DNA of 39,110 nt from RGIG7213 sp045545665 (GCA_045545665.1 JAZQBL010000012.1:1-39110); one strand, 5' to 3'; shown: positions 1-9,212, counted from the stretch's first letter. Numbers and translations are program-made. Notes: generated by a model not told the origin, from the letters alone.

Positions 1-233
1 TAAGCACAAAAAATCAAGGCACTACGCAGATTGGGGCGATGGCGTACTCTTGTACGTCGAGGTCACAAGCTAAGTAGTAACACGGATTTTCAAAGCTTAA
101 ACAGTCTATCGGTTTTGAGGCTTTTAAGCACAGAAAATCAAGGCACTACGCAGATTGGGGGCGATGGCGTACTCAATGTACGTCGAGGTCACAAGCTAAG
201 TAGTAACACAGATTTTCAAAGCTTAAACAGTCT
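1..233. repeat. Two-copy tandem repeat, 124-bp period, with conserved hairpin
   Basis: Copy 1 (1-107) and copy 2 (125-233) are nearly identical over about 107 bases and are joined by a short non-repeated spacer. Both copies contain a small perfect stem CGTAC/GTACG whose loop differs (TCTT in copy 1, TCAAT in copy 2), so the stem is kept while the loop varies. The right edge of copy 2 runs into the stop codon of the capF remnant. The array may continue to the left of the window. An open frame crosses both copies on the plus strand but has no ribosome binding site, so I treat the region as non-coding. Its function is unknown. Confidence 0.75.
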
Positions 234-1031
234 CAAAAAAGGTGTCGGGGTGATTTGGGTCAAAGGACTCGTTAGCCCACATAACTGTAACTAAGTCCTC
301 GGTTTCGCTTAAATTGATTATATTGTGGGTGTAACCCGGAAGCATGTGAACTGCTTCAATTTTTTCACCGCTTACCTCAAAGTTAAGGACCTCGTCAGAG
401 CCGATTTTACGCATTTGGATTAGTCCCTTGCCACTGACAACTATGAAAAATTCCCATTTTGTATTGTGCCAATGTTAGCCTTTTGTTATTCCTGGGTTAG
501 AAATATTTACACTGAACTGACCGCATTTTTCGGTTTTCAGCAACTCGGCAAAGCCGCCTTTTGCATCTTTGTTCATCTTCAGAGAAAACATTGCCTTTTC
601 TTTCGGAAGATACGAAAGGTATGTGGAATACGATTTCTTTTTAAAGCCGCCGAACGGTATTTCGGACATAAGCAAGGTCTTGGGCTGTGATCTGAATTTT
701 TCAAGAAGATCAGCTATAAACCGAGTGTAACTTTATGTGTTACAGGACAGGCGCAAAATCTTCCGTCGGGATCAAAAACTGTATCAATACCGTCAAAGCC
801 ACACCGTACAACGTCACCTTTAAGCGTATTTATCATCAAATCAACAAGGTCGCCTATATAAAGAAGCTCGAGCACCGTATTTCTGTCGTTTACGGTTATC
901 GGAAGATCGTTTGCAGTATTATAACAAAACGTTGCAACAGCAGAATTGTAGTTTGGACGGCACCATTTACCGAACAAATTCGGAAAACGGTACACGTAAA
1001 CCAAAGCACTCGTTTTTATTAGCAAGCTCAT
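223..1031 (-). pseudogene. capF: Decayed capF (UDP-2-acetamido-2,6-dideoxy-talose reductase) remnant
   Basis: Three consecutive minus-strand pieces match the middle and end of CapF, the bifunctional NAD(P)-reductase/cupin enzyme of UDP-L-FucNAc synthesis. The first (714-1031) carries VYRFPNLFGKWCRPNYNS and a TVNDRNTVLELLYIGDL stretch. The second (475-about 712) carries KTLLMSEIPFG and YLSYLPKEKAMFSLKMN. The third (223-474) carries the cupin end HWHNTKWEFF, LPGYTHNIINLSETEDLVTV and NPDTFFE-like residues. They are separated by a one-base deletion near 714-722 and an in-frame TAA at 475-477 where the family has Gln (GITKG-stop-HWHN). The N-terminal cofactor-binding part is missing: the frame begins abruptly just before the YRFPN segment. 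The family assignment is from recalled motifs and is strong. Confidence 0.85.
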
Positions 1032-1032
1032 C

Positions 1033-1191
1033 TCATATATACCGTAACGAAAGAAGCTTTTCTTTCACCTGTTCCACATTAAACAGATCTGTATTGTTAG
1101 AGTTGAATTCCGAGAGATGATTTCTTTCCGTATCGCCCTGTTTCATATATTTATCGTAGTTAAGGTCACGTGTATCTGCAGGCACTATGTA
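1033..1191 (-). pseudogene. capE: C-terminal fragment of capE (UDP-GlcNAc 4,6-dehydratase/5-epimerase)
   Basis: About 50 codons match the conserved tail of CapE/WbjB-type dehydratases: a VPADTRDLNYDKY stretch, then EFNSNNTDLFNVEQVKEKLL and LSLRYI. The frame then meets TGA at 1033-1035. Reading through this TGA gives Asp-Glu-Leu, the usual continuation (YI-R-DEL), so the stop is probably a CGA to TGA nonsense change. The sequence then passes directly into the interior of capF, which shows that a deletion joined the two genes. In intact loci capE lies immediately upstream of capF, the order seen here. There is no start codon or ribosome binding site for a functional product. Confidence 0.75.
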
Positions 1192-1280
1192 AAAACTGCA
1201 AAAAACTATCGAAATATTTTTTACCGAAGTAAACATTATTCATCCGGCGTACGCACTATGGCCGATAATTTTTTGTATGA

Positions 1281-2519
1281 TCAGTCACGTTTAAATATAT
1301 CCCTGGTGTATACCTTTTCGGCTACGTCATCGAGACACACATCATATCTGTTTGCTATTATTGCATCGCACTGTTTTTTGAATTTTCCAAGATCGTTTAC
1401 GATCTCACTGCCGAAAAAAGTTTCTCCGTCAGTGAGAGTGGGCTCATATATGATCACTTTTGCCCCTTTTGCCTTGATTCGTTTCATAACGCCCTGTATC
1501 GATGACTGACGGAAATTATCCGATCCCGCTTTCATTGTGAGGCGGTAGACACCTATAACGGGCGGTTTTTCCTTCGCACGGCTGTACGTATTATCTTCGT
1601 CGTATCCATAATATCCCACCATACGCAAAACACGATCTGCAATAAAATCTTTACGCGTTCTGTTGGATTCAACGATCGCGGACATCATATTCTGCGGTAC
1701 GTCTTCATAATTCGCAAGAAGTTGTTTTGTATCCTTTGGCAAACAATACCCTCCGTAACCGAAAGAAGGATTGTTGTAGTGTGTACCTATTCGGGGATCA
1801 AGACAAACACCGTTGATTATTTGCTGCGTATCAAGACCTTTAATTTCAGCATAAGTATCAAGTTCGTTGAAATACGATACACGGAGTGCAAGATATGTAT
1901 TTGCAAAAAGCTTTACCGCTTCTGCCTCTGTATACCCCATTATAAGCGTATCAACATCTTTTTTCAGTGCACCCTCTTTCAGGAGATCTGCAAAGGTTTT
2001 TGCGGCATCTACAAGACCCGCATCCTCAAGATCTGTACCCACAACTATTCTGCTGGGATAAAGATTATCATAAAGAGCTTTAGATTCACGCAAAAACTCC
2101 GGACTGAAAATTATATTACTACTATTGTATTTTTCTCTTGCCGATGCAGTAAACCCTACAGGAACAGTTGACTTTATAACGATCACTGCCTTAGGATTAC
2201 ATTTACCGACAAGTTTAATGACATCCTCCACCGCAGAAGTATCAAAATAATTTTTTTCGCTGTCGTAGTTGGTCGGCGTTGCCACTACCACAAAATCCGC
2301 ATCAGCATAAGCCTTCTCAGCGTTTAGTGTTGCTGTCAAATAAAGATTATTTTTCTCAAGATATTCTTCGATAAGATCATCTTGTATCGGTGATTTTTTA
2401 CTGTTTATCAATTCGATTTTTTCAGGTATTATATCGACAGCTGTCACCTGATTATTTTGTGCCAAAAGCACGGCTAATGACAGACCGACATATCCGGTCC
2501 CTGCCACTGCAATTTTCAT
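1281..2519 (-). CDS. ugd: UDP-glucose 6-dehydrogenase
   Basis: This cytoplasmic enzyme oxidises UDP-glucose (or a related UDP-hexose) to the uronic acid with two NAD molecules, supplying an acidic sugar for capsule or exopolysaccharide. The 412-residue protein starts with the Rossmann motif GTGYVGLSLAV. It contains FSPEFLRE and the catalytic-cysteine segment SFGYGGYCLPKDTKQL, and ends with the UDP-binding C-terminal domain. The overall pattern is that of the short Escherichia coli-type Ugd (about 390 residues). Two adjacent ATGs follow GGGAGG. I chose the second (MKIAVAG) because its spacing to the Shine-Dalgarno is normal and it begins at the Rossmann strand; the frame is open upstream to 2570. 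It is the last intact gene of the polysaccharide operon, just upstream of the broken capE-capF. Confidence 0.95.
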   Translation of the reverse strand: MKIAVAGTGYVGLSLAVLLAQNNQVTAVDIIPEKIELINSKKSPIQDDLIEEYLEKNNLYLTATLNAEKAYADADFVVVATPTNYDSEKNYFDTSAVEDVIKLVGKCNPKAVIVIKSTVPVGFTASAREKYNSSNIIFSPEFLRESKALYDNLYPSRIVVGTDLEDAGLVDAAKTFADLLKEGALKKDVDTLIMGYTEAEAVKLFANTYLALRVSYFNELDTYAEIKGLDTQQIINGVCLDPRIGTHYNNPSFGYGGYCLPKDTKQLLANYEDVPQNMMSAIVESNRTRKDFIADRVLRMVGYYGYDEDNTYSRAKEKPPVIGVYRLTMKAGSDNFRQSSIQGVMKRIKAKGAKVIIYEPTLTDGETFFGSEIVNDLGKFKKQCDAIIANRYDVCLDDVAEKVYTRDIFKRD

Positions 2520-2587
2520 CATTTTCCTCCCGCTGAAGCCATAACATTTTTTGTGTATGAACTGTAACATACAGTTTTTAATCGCTT

Positions 2588-3763
2588 TTACTTTTTTTCA
2601 AATTGAAACTTCAATCCAACCATTTCAAGCTCTTTATTGTATCCGTCAACTTTTTCTTCATCTATCTGATTCAATTTTTCAATATGGCGTGAAACATTCT
2701 TTTTTCTGTTGAAGATCGCATCAAACCATCGTACCACCCACATTATCGGAAGTAAGAACGGTAAGCGTTCAAGGATCGGATATCTGCGTTTCATACTCGA
2801 ATACGGCATAAATATCAAAGACAGTATCTTTTTTCTCTTTGCGGAAGAAACAGAAGAAGCACCTTCGCTCAATCGAGTAGCAGCTGCCACGTCCGTCCAT
2901 TCTTTTATACCGTACGAACCGCTTTCTATTATCCTTTCGGTAACGTGAGATGTAAGCTCCGTTTCCAAAGCCCCGTCAAACCATACATCTATCGTATCCA
3001 AAATATTTTTATGGAACTTATCAAGCTCTAATTTTCCAAGTTCGGCACGGATATAGTCTTTGTCCATTTCAGGATGTGTAACGTTGAAAAGCCATATATC
3101 AATAATATGTCGTAATCCGATACCGCCATCACGATAATGCTTTGTAAGATGTGTGAATAAATATATGTATTCATCCTCGGCTGACATTGAATAACAATTA
3201 TCAGATACCAAAACCGCCTTGTTCCACGCATCGCAGTAGTATGAATAATAATCGTCGTTATATGAAGGGATCAACTTTTTATGCAATTCTATTAAAACGT
3301 CATTTGAAGCTTTCCACATCAACTCGTGGTCGGTTTCTTTTCCTTCGGAAAGTCCCAGACCTGAAAGCAATTCACGTATTAAAGGATACTGCTCTTCTCT
3401 TATGAGAATATCAACGTCACCCATAATACGCATTTCGGTAGCGGGATAAAGTTTTTTTACAGACGATCCCTTAAGCAGCATGTGATCAATATTATTGTTT
3501 TTAAACGTATCTACGATCTTACTCGTCCAGTACAGCTGATTCTGATCCCTCATCATCAACTTGAACACCGCTTGATGATACTTTTCTTCTCCGTCAAATT
3601 TTCCGACCGTCTTATGCAGCCCTTGAAACACAAGCGGAATTATCTGATGTTTCTTACTAAGATCAAACAACGAATCAAAGTCTATATCATTTGCATCAAT
3701 TTCAACATCACCGACCAGTGCGGATCTAATAACATTCAAAAGATCGTTATGATTTTTCTGCAT
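2588..3763 (-). CDS. Nucleotidyltransferase family protein (NTP_transf_5 type)
   Basis: This 391-residue protein has the nucleotidyltransferase-fold signature around residues 95-125 (LLKGSSVKKLYPATEMRIMGDVD), with Gly-Ser followed by the Asp-x-Asp pair that binds metal. The rest is helical and family-specific. Members of this family (PF14907-like) recur in exopolysaccharide and lasso-peptide clusters of Firmicutes, but their substrates are not well established. Here it sits between a flippase and ugd, and the start follows AAGGACGG, so it is translated as part of the operon. A role in modifying or regulating surface polysaccharide is an inference from context only. The C-terminus is rich in charged residues. 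Confidence 0.75.
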   Translation of the reverse strand: MQKNHNDLLNVIRSALVGDVEIDANDIDFDSLFDLSKKHQIIPLVFQGLHKTVGKFDGEEKYHQAVFKLMMRDQNQLYWTSKIVDTFKNNNIDHMLLKGSSVKKLYPATEMRIMGDVDILIREEQYPLIRELLSGLGLSEGKETDHELMWKASNDVLIELHKKLIPSYNDDYYSYYCDAWNKAVLVSDNCYSMSAEDEYIYLFTHLTKHYRDGGIGLRHIIDIWLFNVTHPEMDKDYIRAELGKLELDKFHKNILDTIDVWFDGALETELTSHVTERIIESGSYGIKEWTDVAAATRLSEGASSVSSAKRKKILSLIFMPYSSMKRRYPILERLPFLLPIMWVVRWFDAIFNRKKNVSRHIEKLNQIDEEKVDGYNKELEMVGLKFQFEKK

Positions 3764-3767
3764 TGAT

Positions 3768-5273
3768 TCACCGTCCTTTCTTTTTTACGAGCATATGCGT
3801 AAAACGCAATATATTGTTCTTATAAAAAACAAATTGAATAATAACACTCACGGCACCGCACAAAACAGTTACGATAACAGCTTGCATCAACCAAGTTATC
3901 ACCGTATTTTCAAACACATTTATATTAATTGCAGCAGCAATTCCGACGGCACTCGTCAAAGCGTCAACCATTATTTGTTTTGCGGAATATTTCAAAGGCA
4001 AGAAAATTATTCTTTTTGAAAAGTAAACTAATTGATATATTACAAAAAACAATGTCGATACCGCGGTCCCTATTGCAACTCCGATAAGTCCGAATTTAAA
4101 AACGCATACAACAGATATGATCAAATTGAGCAGCGCTTCGGCAAGTGCCGCATTCTGAGTTTGTTTATAATGCCCCGCCGCACGTATAAGTACGTAATCG
4201 CAGTTTCTGACAGTACTGAAAAAATACGCAATTGTAATCAAGATAGCAAAAACGGGTGCATAGTAGTCTGCATCGTTTATATCCGATGTATAGATACTTA
4301 CAAACGGAACTATAAGTAATCCCGTTACGGTAAACAGCAGGGTGCTGACTGTGTGAATCCCCCAATTATAAAAGGAATAAAAGCGGAACAGTTCCTCGTC
4401 TTCTTTGTTAGCAATCATATTGCCCAGCAAGGCTTGTACACCTGTTGTTGCGGAATTAATGATCCTCTTTATACTTCCCGTCACCATAGTGTATATGGAA
4501 TAAACAGAAACGTTTTCAAGCGTTGAAAAAAATGTCAAAACCATAACGTCGGTGTTTTCATATATCATATATGATATATGCTGTATTATTCCGTTTTTCT
4601 TTTGTTCAACAACAGAGCTGTCTGATGTCACCGAAAAGTCTATAGTATAATGCTTTTTCACATACAACCACATCAATATAGGGCGCAGTAAATAAATAAG
4701 TGAAGTTGTAAGTTTTACTGTTCTGATATCAGCACCGGTTATCATTAAGATAATACTTGCAACAGTATTTAAGATCAGAGTACTTCCGTTCACTATCAAT
4801 TGCACGTATGATCTCTGATCGGAATTCAGCAGCAACTGATACGATATACCGATAAAATACTGCCCCAGCTGGGAAATACCCATAGCGGCAATAAGTGTAA
4901 AGGTAAACCAATATTCAAAATCCGTATTTATAAACGTCGGATAAAAGGCAAGCAAAAATACGATATATGCAAACAAAATCATTCCGACAGTTCTGAAAAA
5001 CTTTCTGGAATAAACAAATATCTTACTTATTTTGTTTACATCGTTTTCAGCAAGCGGCTTGTAATACGCTGAAGAAACAACAGCACTTATACCAAGATCG
5101 CAAATGTTTACAAATGCTAAAAATTGTGTGATAGATGTTACGAGTCCGTTTACCTCGGATCCGTAATAATACAAAAAACATCTCGGCAATATCAAGCTTG
5201 TAATTATCAATACAGCCTGATAAAGTATTGCCAACTCGGAATTTAATTTAAGGGCGGTAAATCTGTTTTTCAT
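3768..5273 (-). CDS. Polysaccharide flippase (Wzx/MATE-like, MOP superfamily)
   Basis: This 501-residue, very hydrophobic protein has about 12-14 predicted membrane segments, counted by eye. Its N-terminal GSEVNGLVTSITQFLAFVNI segment is typical of the oligosaccharide-flippase branch of the MOP superfamily. It should move lipid-linked repeat units from the cytoplasmic to the outer face of the membrane. Its start overlaps the 3' end of the Wzy-like gene by 26 bases, which indicates translational coupling; a Shine-Dalgarno is weak. Neighbouring polymerase, glycosyltransferases and initiating transferase make a Wzx/Wzy-dependent pathway the simplest reading. Confidence 0.88.
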   Translation of the reverse strand: MKNRFTALKLNSELAILYQAVLIITSLILPRCFLYYYGSEVNGLVTSITQFLAFVNICDLGISAVVSSAYYKPLAENDVNKISKIFVYSRKFFRTVGMILFAYIVFLLAFYPTFINTDFEYWFTFTLIAAMGISQLGQYFIGISYQLLLNSDQRSYVQLIVNGSTLILNTVASIILMITGADIRTVKLTTSLIYLLRPILMWLYVKKHYTIDFSVTSDSSVVEQKKNGIIQHISYMIYENTDVMVLTFFSTLENVSVYSIYTMVTGSIKRIINSATTGVQALLGNMIANKEDEELFRFYSFYNWGIHTVSTLLFTVTGLLIVPFVSIYTSDINDADYYAPVFAILITIAYFFSTVRNCDYVLIRAAGHYKQTQNAALAEALLNLIISVVCVFKFGLIGVAIGTAVSTLFFVIYQLVYFSKRIIFLPLKYSAKQIMVDALTSAVGIAAAININVFENTVITWLMQAVIVTVLCGAVSVIIQFVFYKNNILRFTHMLVKKKGR

Positions 5274-6426
5274 TTAATTTTTCTGCTCTTTCATCTTCCT
5301 CTGCAAAGCGGCAGGCAACAGCCAAAATTATTATAACAAAAGTATTATTTATAGTTGATTCCGTAAGGCCGTTAACAAGGGACGTACAAAGTGCAACAAA
5401 TATAATTCTGCTCTTTTTTTCTTCAATGTTCAATCCCTGGAATATTTTCAAAATGATCAAAATAAACACAGAAAACGCCAAGATTCCACCTTCGACAAAA
5501 ATCTCAAGAATCAAGTTGTGGGATTCGTACATAGACTGAACATCATTCCACAAGCCTATAAAGGATATCTTTACGCCTCGTCCTGCTCCCAATATCCAAT
5601 TATCTCTTATAAGCTCCTTTGCCTCTTCCCAGATTATTGTTCTTGACGTCAGCGTAGTGTCTTTTCCGAGCATCGCAGTAAATTCATACCAAAACTCGGA
5701 ATCAATCAAGTTGTCCAGAAACAACAACGGCATTATATATGCAAAAGCGATAACAAAAAGATACATGTTCTTTTTGATCTTAACTTGTTTTGTCAAGACC
5801 AGAAAAATCAAGGCTACTGCCGTAACAACAATACCCGTTGCACTTTTGGCAACGAATACAGAAACGAAACACAAAAAGATAGAAATTCGATATCCAACGC
5901 TGAACTTTTTTCCTCGCAAATACGTATTTATAACTACAAGGAACGCTCCGGGAATCAAAAACGTACTGAGTGCATTTTTGCCACCTATAAAAAAGACTGC
6001 GTCCTCCTCACCAAGTCTTAACACAATAGTCACGAAGTTAATGATAACGGAAGTTATAACGATTATGCACACGGCATTTATTATATCCTCAAAATAAGGA
6101 GATTGCATAAGCATAAACAAAATAATCGCAGCTATTGTAACCGTGATAATTCCGTACTGAGGCCCGTGATGGAAACAGCAACTGAAAAGTATGATTCCTT
6201 GAAGGGCTATAAACAAGCCGACCGGCCATTTAAACCTGATATCAGATGCTACCGACAAGGCAAGCAATCCCATCAATATCATAGAAACAACCTGCCAGAT
6301 CTGATATTGTGCTTCACCGATATTATCTCTAATACCGGCTATACTGAAAAAAGGCAGGATCAAAAAAACAAACATGCATGTAAAAAACGCACTGCTGTTT
6401 CTTTTCAGATTTATACTTGCATTCAT
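5248..6426 (-). CDS. O-antigen ligase/polymerase family protein (Wzy-like)
   Basis: This 392-residue integral membrane protein has roughly 10-12 hydrophobic segments. A large extracytoplasmic loop near residues 255-310 contains TSRTIIWEEA, ILGAGRG and SHNLILEIFVEGG. That Arg...Gly-x-Gly...His-Asn-x-x-Leu pattern is the Wzy_C/O-antigen ligase signature. It is expected to polymerise flipped repeat units or to ligate a glycan at the outer face of the membrane. Two bases separate it from the upstream glycosyltransferase, and it overlaps the downstream flippase. Sequence does not tell polymerase from ligase; pairing with a flippase in the same operon favours polymerase. Confidence 0.85.
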   Translation of the reverse strand: MNASINLKRNSSAFFTCMFVFLILPFFSIAGIRDNIGEAQYQIWQVVSMILMGLLALSVASDIRFKWPVGLFIALQGIILFSCCFHHGPQYGIITVTIAAIILFMLMQSPYFEDIINAVCIIVITSVIINFVTIVLRLGEEDAVFFIGGKNALSTFLIPGAFLVVINTYLRGKKFSVGYRISIFLCFVSVFVAKSATGIVVTAVALIFLVLTKQVKIKKNMYLFVIAFAYIMPLLFLDNLIDSEFWYEFTAMLGKDTTLTSRTIIWEEAKELIRDNWILGAGRGVKISFIGLWNDVQSMYESHNLILEIFVEGGILAFSVFILIILKIFQGLNIEEKKSRIIFVALCTSLVNGLTESTINNTFVIIILAVACRFAEEDERAEKLNEKQIYRP

Positions 6427-6428
6427 AA

Positions 6429-7322
6429 TTAATTACCGTCCGTTTTTTTGAAAAATTTGATGTACACATTTCTGATGTGAAAAACAAATATTCCAATCAT
6501 CATCGAAAAGCTGCTTACATTGAGAATTTTACGTGCTTTTCTGAAAGAAATTTTTTTCAATGAGGCTATTTTATAAAATTCACCGCACTTATAGTAATAC
6601 AAAAGTCCGGTTACCGTTTGTAAGTGCAATTTCGTACAATACGTATGTCCTTGAAAGTTTTTTGCACAAGTTTCAAATGTTATGTTTTTTGTAAGTCCAT
6701 CCCCTACGTATTCAAATAAATAAATGACTTCGCTAAACCATCTGAGCTTGTAACCATCTATGGCAATACGATTCCAAACGGCAGACTCACGCAAAAAATT
6801 TTCCCCCTCGAATTCGGGGAACGGATATTTTCTTAATATTTCTGTTTTATATATTTCCGCTTTTTCTCCAAGTAAACCGTATTTTTTTCTCTCAAGATTA
6901 GTTGCATCAATATATTTTTGCGAGGGAACACCGCCACTGACGCCGGAATTATCACTTTTCAACCCCATAACGCCTGCAAAACCGTCAAGACCGTCAATAT
7001 CTTTTATCCATCTGTGAACCGTCTCAACTGCATTTTCCGTCAATCTGTCATCACTATCAAGAATAAAAAAATAATCATATCTCGCAAGAGAAACGCCTTT
7101 ATTTACTGCGCGGTGCTTACCTCCGTTTTTTTGCTTTTCGTACACTATATCAAACGGTCTTTTTTCACTTATCCATTTATTTACAAGATCTTCTGTGTCG
7201 TCGGTCGAGCCGTCATCCACGATTATCCATTCAAAATCAAACGAAGTCTGTTTTTTTAGTGATTCGTATGCATTACAGAGAATATACGCCCTGTTGTATG
7301 TCGGAGTCATTATCGTTATCAT
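6429..7322 (-). CDS. Glycosyltransferase family 2
   Basis: This 297-residue protein has a GT-A fold typical of family 2. It starts with IMTPTYNRAYIL, has FEWIIVDDGSTDDTEDLV for nucleotide-sugar binding, and FILDSDDRLT as the metal-binding Asp-x-Asp motif near residue 90. AKGVSLARYD-like residues between them fit the family. It should transfer one sugar to the lipid-linked repeat unit on the cytoplasmic side; donor and acceptor cannot be read from the sequence. AAAGGTG lies upstream of the ATG. The C-terminus (about residue 255 on) is basic and hydrophobic and may touch the membrane. Confidence 0.9.
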   Translation of the reverse strand: MITIMTPTYNRAYILCNAYESLKKQTSFDFEWIIVDDGSTDDTEDLVNKWISEKRPFDIVYEKQKNGGKHRAVNKGVSLARYDYFFILDSDDRLTENAVETVHRWIKDIDGLDGFAGVMGLKSDNSGVSGGVPSQKYIDATNLERKKYGLLGEKAEIYKTEILRKYPFPEFEGENFLRESAVWNRIAIDGYKLRWFSEVIYLFEYVGDGLTKNITFETCAKNFQGHTYCTKLHLQTVTGLLYYYKCGEFYKIASLKKISFRKARKILNVSSFSMMIGIFVFHIRNVYIKFFKKTDGN

Positions 7323-7579
7323 AATCGTTTTTCACCTTTATTTTTAATATTCATCCGGGAATACTTCTGTTCTTTTGTACAGCCCTTCGAAATACACACT
7401 ATCATCCAATTCACTCTTTTGCAGCAAAAGAATAAATTTTACCCATATCCTTATCACCTTATTTTATAATTCCGCTTCGTCTTTTATGAGTACAGTTTTT
7501 GGCTCTTTTCATTAATTTCACAGCACCTTTAACTGAAAAGTCATCCCTTACACGTCAACGCCGCAAACGGCATGTACAA
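7323..7579. other. Unusually long intergenic gap inside the polysaccharide operon
   Basis: Neighbouring genes here are otherwise separated by a few to about 60 bases, yet 257 bases lie between these two glycosyltransferases. On the minus strand there is a 37-codon open frame (about 7340-7456, GTG start) ending with a protein-like tail (FEGLYKRTEVFPDEY), preceded by another short open piece in a different frame. This could be the residue of a deleted gene, but I recognise no family. No terminator or clear promoter was seen. Confidence 0.3.
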
Positions 7580-8368
7580 TTACATTTTCTTGCGTTTTCT
7601 GTAATCAAAATATCCTTGCCAAAAAAACTTATAATTGTTCTGTTTCTTCTTTATAAGGTCTCTCAGTAACACAACATTTGATACGATAAAGCCAAAATTC
7701 TTAGAATAAAAAGCTCCTTTGGCCATCAGTTGTGTTTGCGTTCTTCCTGCCTGTTTTTTCTTATGATACACAGTTACGATCGGCGCATATAATATCTTTT
7801 TTCCTGCTTTCAGATATCTTATCAAAAAGTCGTTTTCTTCACATGATTGATATACGCCGCCCAGTCCGAAAAGTTCATCAAACAAAATATTTTCGTCTTT
7901 GCGAAAAGCAAGTTCAATAGAAGAACGTGATAAAAGCTCAACGGGTTTTGTAATATTTTTTTCCTTTTTACCGTAATCCTTGTAAAGCACTCTTTCTACC
8001 GGATCAAAAATTTGAGTAAGCAGCAGATCCATATCCGGAGATCCAGCAAATTCAGAGGCAATAGCGCCGACAGCGTCAGATGGATACCAGCAGTCATCAT
8101 CAGACAAAACAACAACATCTCCGCTGATAGCACCGAGACCGATATTTCTTGCAAGTGACAATCCCTTGATCCGGCTTTTCAAATGCTTTATTTTCAATAC
8201 TTCCTTGTAGTTATCGCATATTTCGGATACAAGCTCATGGTTATCCTGAGACACGACGACAACCTCCGAATTTTTATAGCTTTGATTTACGATGCTGTCA
8301 AACAAGCGCACAAGCTCATTTTTTCTTTCTCCAAGAGTCGGAACAAGCAACGAAATTAGCATATCCAT
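7580..8368 (-). CDS. Glycosyltransferase family 2
   Basis: This 262-residue GT2 enzyme opens with ISLLVPTLGERKNELVRLF, has the Asn-Ile-Gly acceptor-loop region SLARNIGLGAISGDVVVL, and the metal-binding motif LSDDDCWYP near residue 95. The later NDFLIRYLKAG segment corresponds to the catalytic-base region of family 2 (E/D-D-x-x). It should add a sugar to the undecaprenyl-linked unit in the cytoplasm; specificity is unknown. Two in-frame ATGs (residues 1 and 3) are possible starts. The C-terminus is strongly basic (YRKRKK). The protein is shorter than the other two GT2 enzymes of the operon. Confidence 0.88.
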   Translation of the reverse strand: MDMLISLLVPTLGERKNELVRLFDSIVNQSYKNSEVVVVSQDNHELVSEICDNYKEVLKIKHLKSRIKGLSLARNIGLGAISGDVVVLSDDDCWYPSDAVGAIASEFAGSPDMDLLLTQIFDPVERVLYKDYGKKEKNITKPVELLSRSSIELAFRKDENILFDELFGLGGVYQSCEENDFLIRYLKAGKKILYAPIVTVYHKKKQAGRTQTQLMAKGAFYSKNFGFIVSNVVLLRDLIKKKQNNYKFFWQGYFDYRKRKKM

Positions 8369-8426
8369 AAAATTCTTTCAACCGTTGCTTTCATCGCCTT
8401 GATCTATACCGATGTCCTTTGAACGG

Positions 8427-9188
8427 TTATCCCTTTACATAAATAATTTTTTTTACAACGCCGAATACGAGATTGCCAAATGTAAGAAAAGCGGAAAAAA
8501 AAGGATTTTTTCCATCAGCACGCCGAAAAAGCCTGTAATGCCATTTTATAAGCTTCAGATATCCATTGTTACTTATTGAACCGCCTCTTTTTCTGTACTT
8601 TGCAAGCGTTTCGTCAAGCAAATGACAGTCTGCCTTTTTACACACCTTCAGCCACATTGCATAGTCATTGTTCTTTTTGATATCTGCAATTTGAATAAGT
8701 CCCACCTTTTCGGCATCGTACATCACCGTAAGGCATCCCATCCAGCAGTACGCATACATTTTACACTTCGATATATGTGCAGGGCCTGTAATTTTTTTTC
8801 CATTCAGATTCGATTTTTCATCTATCTCTACGTAATTTGTATATGAGAAATGGTACCCGTTATCCGTCATAAACTCAATTTGTTTTTGAAGCTTATTCGA
8901 TTCCCATATATCATCACTATCCAAAAAAGCTATCCACTTACCTTTTGCCTCTTTTAAGGCACGGTTTCTGGAAACGGCAGCTCCGCTGTTCTTTTCGTTT
9001 TTCAGATAAATTATTCTGCTGTCAGCAAGATAGGGACTGACTACGTCGTCCGTATCATCCTCTGAACAATCGTCTACTATGATGAGTTCCCAATCGGAAT
9101 ACGTCTGCGACAAAACAGACTCTATAGACTCCTTTATAAAACGCCCTGTGTTGTACGAGGGCATTATTATTGATACTAAATTTTCCAC
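8427..9188 (-). CDS. Glycosyltransferase family 2
   Basis: This 253-residue protein is a typical bacterial GT2 enzyme: VSIIMPSYNTGRFIKESIES at the N-terminus, WELIIVDDCSEDDTDDVV for the nucleotide, IAFLDSDDIWESNKLQKQI for metal and donor, and an AMWLKVCKKADC segment in the position of the catalytic acid/base. The start codon is GTG, supported by GGAG eight bases upstream. A hydrophobic patch at the C-terminus (FGNLVFGVVKKIIYV) may associate with the membrane. It is the first glycosyltransferase transcribed after the two GNAT genes. Donor sugar is not predictable. Confidence 0.9.
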   Translation of the reverse strand: MENLVSIIMPSYNTGRFIKESIESVLSQTYSDWELIIVDDCSEDDTDDVVSPYLADSRIIYLKNEKNSGAAVSRNRALKEAKGKWIAFLDSDDIWESNKLQKQIEFMTDNGYHFSYTNYVEIDEKSNLNGKKITGPAHISKCKMYAYCWMGCLTVMYDAEKVGLIQIADIKKNNDYAMWLKVCKKADCHLLDETLAKYRKRGGSISNNGYLKLIKWHYRLFRRADGKNPFFSAFLTFGNLVFGVVKKIIYVKG

Positions 9189-9212
9189 GTCAACGTCTCC
9201 GCAGCTATAGTC

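Noticed and set aside
31..294. Plus-strand 87-codon open frame across the tandem repeat
   Set aside because: No ribosome binding site, its sequence follows the DNA repeat, and it runs antisense into the end of the capF remnant; it is explained by the repeat.
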